From an uncultured Roseburia sp. (GTDB lineage: Bacteria > Bacillota > Clostridia > Lachnospirales > Lachnospiraceae): a DNA stretch of 55,690 nt. The position numbers were made by a program, and so were the translations under genes. Where the stretch lies: contig CAMUHN010000014.1 in NCBI GenBank assembly GCA_947088675.1, positions 1 through 55,690 on the forward strand, in the 5' to 3' direction. The notes under the pieces are model-generated. The model was not told where the DNA came from. It ran no database searches and saw nothing but the letters and a program-made list of their open reading frames with translations. Positions 53,132 through 55,690 of this stretch are shown here, piece by piece; position 1 is the stretch's first letter, and each line of letters starts with the position of its first letter.

Positions 53132-53941
53132 TCACATGTTCTTCCCCTGAATTTCTGTTCCGGTACCACAGTCCACACCGGATTCCAGGCTTTCGCGCTC
53201 CATCTCCTCCAGGATCTTTAACGATTGAAACGGATGCGGGTGATAAATCATGCGGTATTCCCTTAATATTTTCTTAAGCGCCGCCAACACAGAAGGACTT
53301 ACTGCAAACGTATATAGTTTTTCAATTGCTGCGGAAATTATGTACTGCATTGTGTAAATTACGGAATCTTCCAGATTATTTTTTGCATCCGGTTCGGCTT
53401 TTGCACATTCGGCACAGAGCATTCCCCCACGCCTGACTGCAAACGCATAAAGCGCGTCTTTTCTGCCGCATCCGACGCAGGCAAACACATTCGGCGCTTC
53501 CCCGTTGACCGCCATCGTCTTTAACTCAAAACAGACACGTACCAGCCGATTATCCAGCGTCTCTTTTGTCAATGCGCGAAGGGACTGATACAAAAGCCGT
53601 AACATTTCGCGTTCGTCATTATTTTCCTGACAGTAATAATCGGCTGTCTCAAGAAAATAAAAACCGTAGCATGCCGCCAGATAGTCCGCGGAAAGTTCCC
53701 GAAAATAATTGGATATAGAAGCTTTGATCACCGTGTAGGAATTTCTTCCCTCGTACATCTCAAATACTCCGAAAGAAAAGGGATTTGTCGCAGCTAAAAG
53801 CGGACTGTTCGGACGCCTGGCCCCTTTCGCAAACGCTGTAACTTTCCCCTGCTCTCTCGTAAGCAATGTAATTCTTTTGTCATTCTCGCCAACTGGCATT
53901 ACATTTAAAACAATTGCCGTCATTTCTACATTCTGTCCCAT
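53132..53941 (-). CDS. recO: DNA repair protein RecO
   Basis: A 269-residue recombination mediator that loads RecA with RecF/RecR. N-terminal OB fold: TAIVLNVMPVGENDKRITLLT, GKVTAFAKGARRP. Helical core with NYFRELSADYLAACYGFYFLE. Zinc finger CVGCGR...GMLCAECAK. ATG at 53941 has AGGA about 11 bases upstream; ATG at 53926 is an alternative that starts nearer the OB fold. Either start lies inside the 51-residue gene upstream. era-(small gene)-recO is the usual order in Firmicutes. Confidence 0.94.
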   Translation of the reverse strand: MGQNVEMTAIVLNVMPVGENDKRITLLTREQGKVTAFAKGARRPNSPLLAATNPFSFGVFEMYEGRNSYTVIKASISNYFRELSADYLAACYGFYFLETADYYCQENNDEREMLRLLYQSLRALTKETLDNRLVRVCFELKTMAVNGEAPNVFACVGCGRKDALYAFAVRRGGMLCAECAKAEPDAKNNLEDSVIYTMQYIISAAIEKLYTFAVSPSVLAALKKILREYRMIYHPHPFQSLKILEEMERESLESGVDCGTGTEIQGKNM

Positions 53942-54035
53942 CGGGCTTATCTTCCTGCTCTTTCCTGACTGCACAAAAATGCAGATAATCTGTTACTCTT
54001 CCTGAAACTTCAAATTCTTCCCAGGCTTCCTCCAT
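53880..54035 (-). CDS. YqzL-like small protein, 51 residues
   Basis: ATG at 54035 has a strong ribosome site (GGGAGG, 8 bases upstream). The frame ends at TGA 53880-53882 and overlaps the start of recO by about 60 bases in another frame. The product begins MEEAWEEFEVSGRVTDYL and is acidic, with four cysteines in its second half. Bacillus yqzL, a tiny protein of unknown role, sits in exactly this era-recO interval and shares the W..F..TG....YL start pattern. The link is by position and a short pattern only, but the start signal is too good to ignore. Confidence 0.65.
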   Translation of the reverse strand: MEEAWEEFEVSGRVTDYLHFCAVRKEQEDKPDGTECRNDGNCFKCNASWRE

Positions 54036-54161
54036 ATATGCACCCTCCCTGTCGATAAACCTCCAAGTTGTTTACAGTTAGGATGCGCCTGTATCATTTT
54101 TTTATACTGGAAAAAATCTGGGAGTCTCATCCAATACCGGAAGATGCACTGCAACAGGAAC

Positions 54162-55070
54162 TTAAATATTCTTCTTATCGTAACCAAAATTTTTCATCAT
54201 GGAATCGCTGTCCCGCCAGTCTTTTCTGACTTTCACCCAAAGCTTTAAGTTCACTTTCGTTTCAAGAAGCTGTTCCATTTCATAGCGGGCGTTCGTGCCG
54301 ATCTTTTTTAACATTGCCCCCCCTTTTCCGATTACGATCCCCTTATGCGAATCCCTCTCGCAGACAATTGTGGCCTCAATATCTGTAATCGCCGCGTCTC
54401 TTCGCTCTTTCATCCGGTCTATATGAACCGCAATTCCATGAGGCACCTCATCGTCAAGCGCATGCAGCGCTTTCTCCCGGATAATCTCCGCAGCGATTGC
54501 GCGCTGCGGCTGATCTGTGACGGTATCCTCGTCATAAAACATCGGCCCGTACGGCAGATATTTAAAAATCATATCCAGTACGGTATCAAGGTTCTCGCCG
54601 CGCAGCGCGGATGCCGGAATGATCTCCGCAAAATCATAGATTCTGCGGTAGGTATCTATAAATTCCAGAATCTTATCGCGTTCTGCCGTATCGACTTTAT
54701 TGATAATTAAAATTACGGGTGTACTGACTTTCTGCAGTTTCTCAACAATATGCTTTTCCCCGGCTCCAACAAAATTCGACGGCTCCACCAGCCAGAGAAT
54801 CACATCGACTTCCGACAATGTGCGTTCCGCAACATTTACCATATATTCTCCAAGTTTATTTTTCGCCTTATGGATTCCCGGCGTATCCAAAAATACGATC
54901 TGCCCGCGCGCGCGATCCGTATACACTGTCTGAATACGGTTTCTTGTCGTCTGCGGTTTTTTGGATGTGATTGCAATCTTCTGTCCGATCAAATGATTCA
55001 TCAATGTGGATTTTCCGACATTCGGCCTTCCGATAATCGTTGCAAATCCGGATTTTATCGCCTCGTTCAT
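54162..55070 (-). CDS. era: GTPase Era
   Basis: A 302-residue ribosome-assembly GTPase that binds the 3' end of 16S rRNA. G1 GRPNVGKSTLMN, G2 SKKPQTTRN, G3 FLDTPGIHK, G4 IINKVD, then a C-terminal KH domain with GIVIGKGGAMLKKIG. ATG at 55070 has AGAGG 8 bases upstream; ATG at 55076 would be only 2 bases from it. It starts 14 bases after the peptidase gene's stop. Confidence 0.97.
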   Translation of the reverse strand: MNEAIKSGFATIIGRPNVGKSTLMNHLIGQKIAITSKKPQTTRNRIQTVYTDRARGQIVFLDTPGIHKAKNKLGEYMVNVAERTLSEVDVILWLVEPSNFVGAGEKHIVEKLQKVSTPVILIINKVDTAERDKILEFIDTYRRIYDFAEIIPASALRGENLDTVLDMIFKYLPYGPMFYDEDTVTDQPQRAIAAEIIREKALHALDDEVPHGIAVHIDRMKERRDAAITDIEATIVCERDSHKGIVIGKGGAMLKKIGTNARYEMEQLLETKVNLKLWVKVRKDWRDSDSMMKNFGYDKKNI

Positions 55071-55084
55071 TTTCATAACCTCTT

Positions 55085-55690
55085 TTATAATTCTTTTAAT
55101 TCCAGAAACATTTCTTTTTCACGCTTTAATATATCCTCATTTCCGATCACACAAAGATTGTTTTCCTCAAGTACGCTATACAGCAGCGGTTTTAATTCGC
55201 GTATTTTTTCCGGCGACGCACCGATGACTTCGTCTCTCTCTCTCTGCAAATCCTCAGACGTAATTCCGGAAAGATAAGCGCTTAACGAGCGGATTCCCTT
55301 TGTCGCAGGCGTCAGAGGCGCGTCCAGATCGCTTATCGTCCCGATGATATATTTTGTCATCTCACGCTCATCTGCATCAAATTGTCCCACATATTCCGGT
55401 ATTTTGTCAAACACCTGATTGGTCTTTGAGAGGTTCGGGTCGCGGTAAGAGACAAAATAGGTGTCCCCGTTTCTCATATATCCGTTCATACATCCATATG
55501 CGCCGCCTTTCACACGTACATTGTTCCAGAGATAATCATAGCCGAGTATTACCTTTAATATCTTTAATGTTCCCGTATACGGATGGCCGTGCGCAATAAA
55601 GTTACCGGTACGCGCGACATACTGTACCTGCGAAGCATCCATAAATCCCTCGTTTTTCCGGACGAACGCAATCTTTGGCAGACTTTTCTC
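55085..55690 (-). CDS. M16C-type insulinase-family peptidase, C-terminal part only
   Basis: The frame is open at the right edge of the window and ends at TAA 55085, so about 201 C-terminal residues are seen. NNVRVKGGAYGCMNGYMRNGDTYFVSYRDPNL is the C-terminal half-barrel of PreP/Cym1-like M16C peptidases, with the Arg and Tyr that contact substrate in the family (key residues at bases about 55520-55490). The zinc motif HxxEH lies in the missing N-terminal half. Whole proteins are about 970 residues. Upstream of era in the same operon direction. Confidence 0.85.
   Translation of the reverse strand, partial: EKSLPKIAFVRKNEGFMDASQVQYVARTGNFIAHGHPYTGTLKILKVILGYDYLWNNVRVKGGAYGCMNGYMRNGDTYFVSYRDPNLSKTNQVFDKIPEYVGQFDADEREMTKYIIGTISDLDAPLTPATKGIRSLSAYLSGITSEDLQRERDEVIGASPEKIRELKPLLYSVLEENNLCVIGNEDILKREKEMFLELKEL

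Noticed and set aside
53993-54187. Minus-strand 64-codon frame between era and recO
   Set aside because: It overlaps the 3' end of era, has no ribosome site, and competes with the better-signalled 51-residue frame at 54035.

Overview
The window looks like a chromosomal segment of a spore-forming Clostridia, most probably Lachnospiraceae. The reasons are moderate G+C, gene content (a cysteine/glycine-rich 'HCB'-type small protein, a BspA-type leucine-rich repeat surface protein, an EF-G-like second factor, a plsX-acpP-rnc-smc-ftsY block, AddAB instead of RecBCD, dimeric-type GlyRS) and Gram-positive ribosome-binding sites. I cannot fix the genus. Nearly all genes lie on the minus strand; only tyrA and four small genes lie on the plus strand. 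No rRNA, tRNA, CRISPR array, insertion sequence or prophage was seen, and no gene-free gap exceeds about 300 bases.

Layout. 1-5.5 kb: an accessory stretch with a large secreted leucine-rich repeat protein cut by the window edge, a Cys/Gly-rich small protein behind a sigma-K-like promoter, a 57-residue protein, two small helical proteins and a secreted InlB-repeat/beta-propeller protein. 5.5-12 kb: an EF-G-like GTPase with altered GTPase motifs, then a solitary sugar-binding lipoprotein paired with a hybrid sensor kinase. 12-18.3 kb: tyrA, an AraC regulator, a SleB-like hydrolase, an alpha/beta hydrolase, apt and ilvA. 18.3-25.1 kb: plsX-acpP-rnc-smc-ftsY, apparently continuing into ilvA. 25.1-29 kb: a DUF624 membrane protein and a tetrapyrrole operon (precorrin-2 dehydrogenase, hemC, fused cobA-hemD). 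29-32.1 kb: a tightly packed operon VTC-domain protein / DUF4956 membrane protein / CotH-like kinase. 32.3-33 kb: a small gene facing a cluster of palindromes that has replaced the 3' end of a GNAT gene. 33.5-39.9 kb: trpB2, a two-component system, a lipoprotein, a stand-alone PAS protein and a chemotaxis receptor. 40-50.2 kb: aspS, hisS, addA, addB. 50.3-55.7 kb: DUF1294 protein, glyS, lipoprotein, recO, a 51-residue YqzL-like protein, era, and the C-terminal end of an M16C-type peptidase.

How they work together: the housekeeping blocks cover phospholipid/fatty-acid entry (PlsX, ACP), chromosome structure and protein targeting (SMC, FtsY), double-strand break repair (AddAB, RecO), ribosome assembly (Era), tRNA charging (AspRS, HisRS, GlyRS) and siroheme/corrin precursor synthesis from porphobilinogen. 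The parts with most room for new biology are the VTC/DUF4956/CotH operon, the palindrome cluster with the hybrid GNAT tail, the binding protein/hybrid kinase pair with no visible transporter or DNA-binding output, and the small proteins that standard length cut-offs miss. All domain calls were made by eye from the translated sequence; no database search was run.
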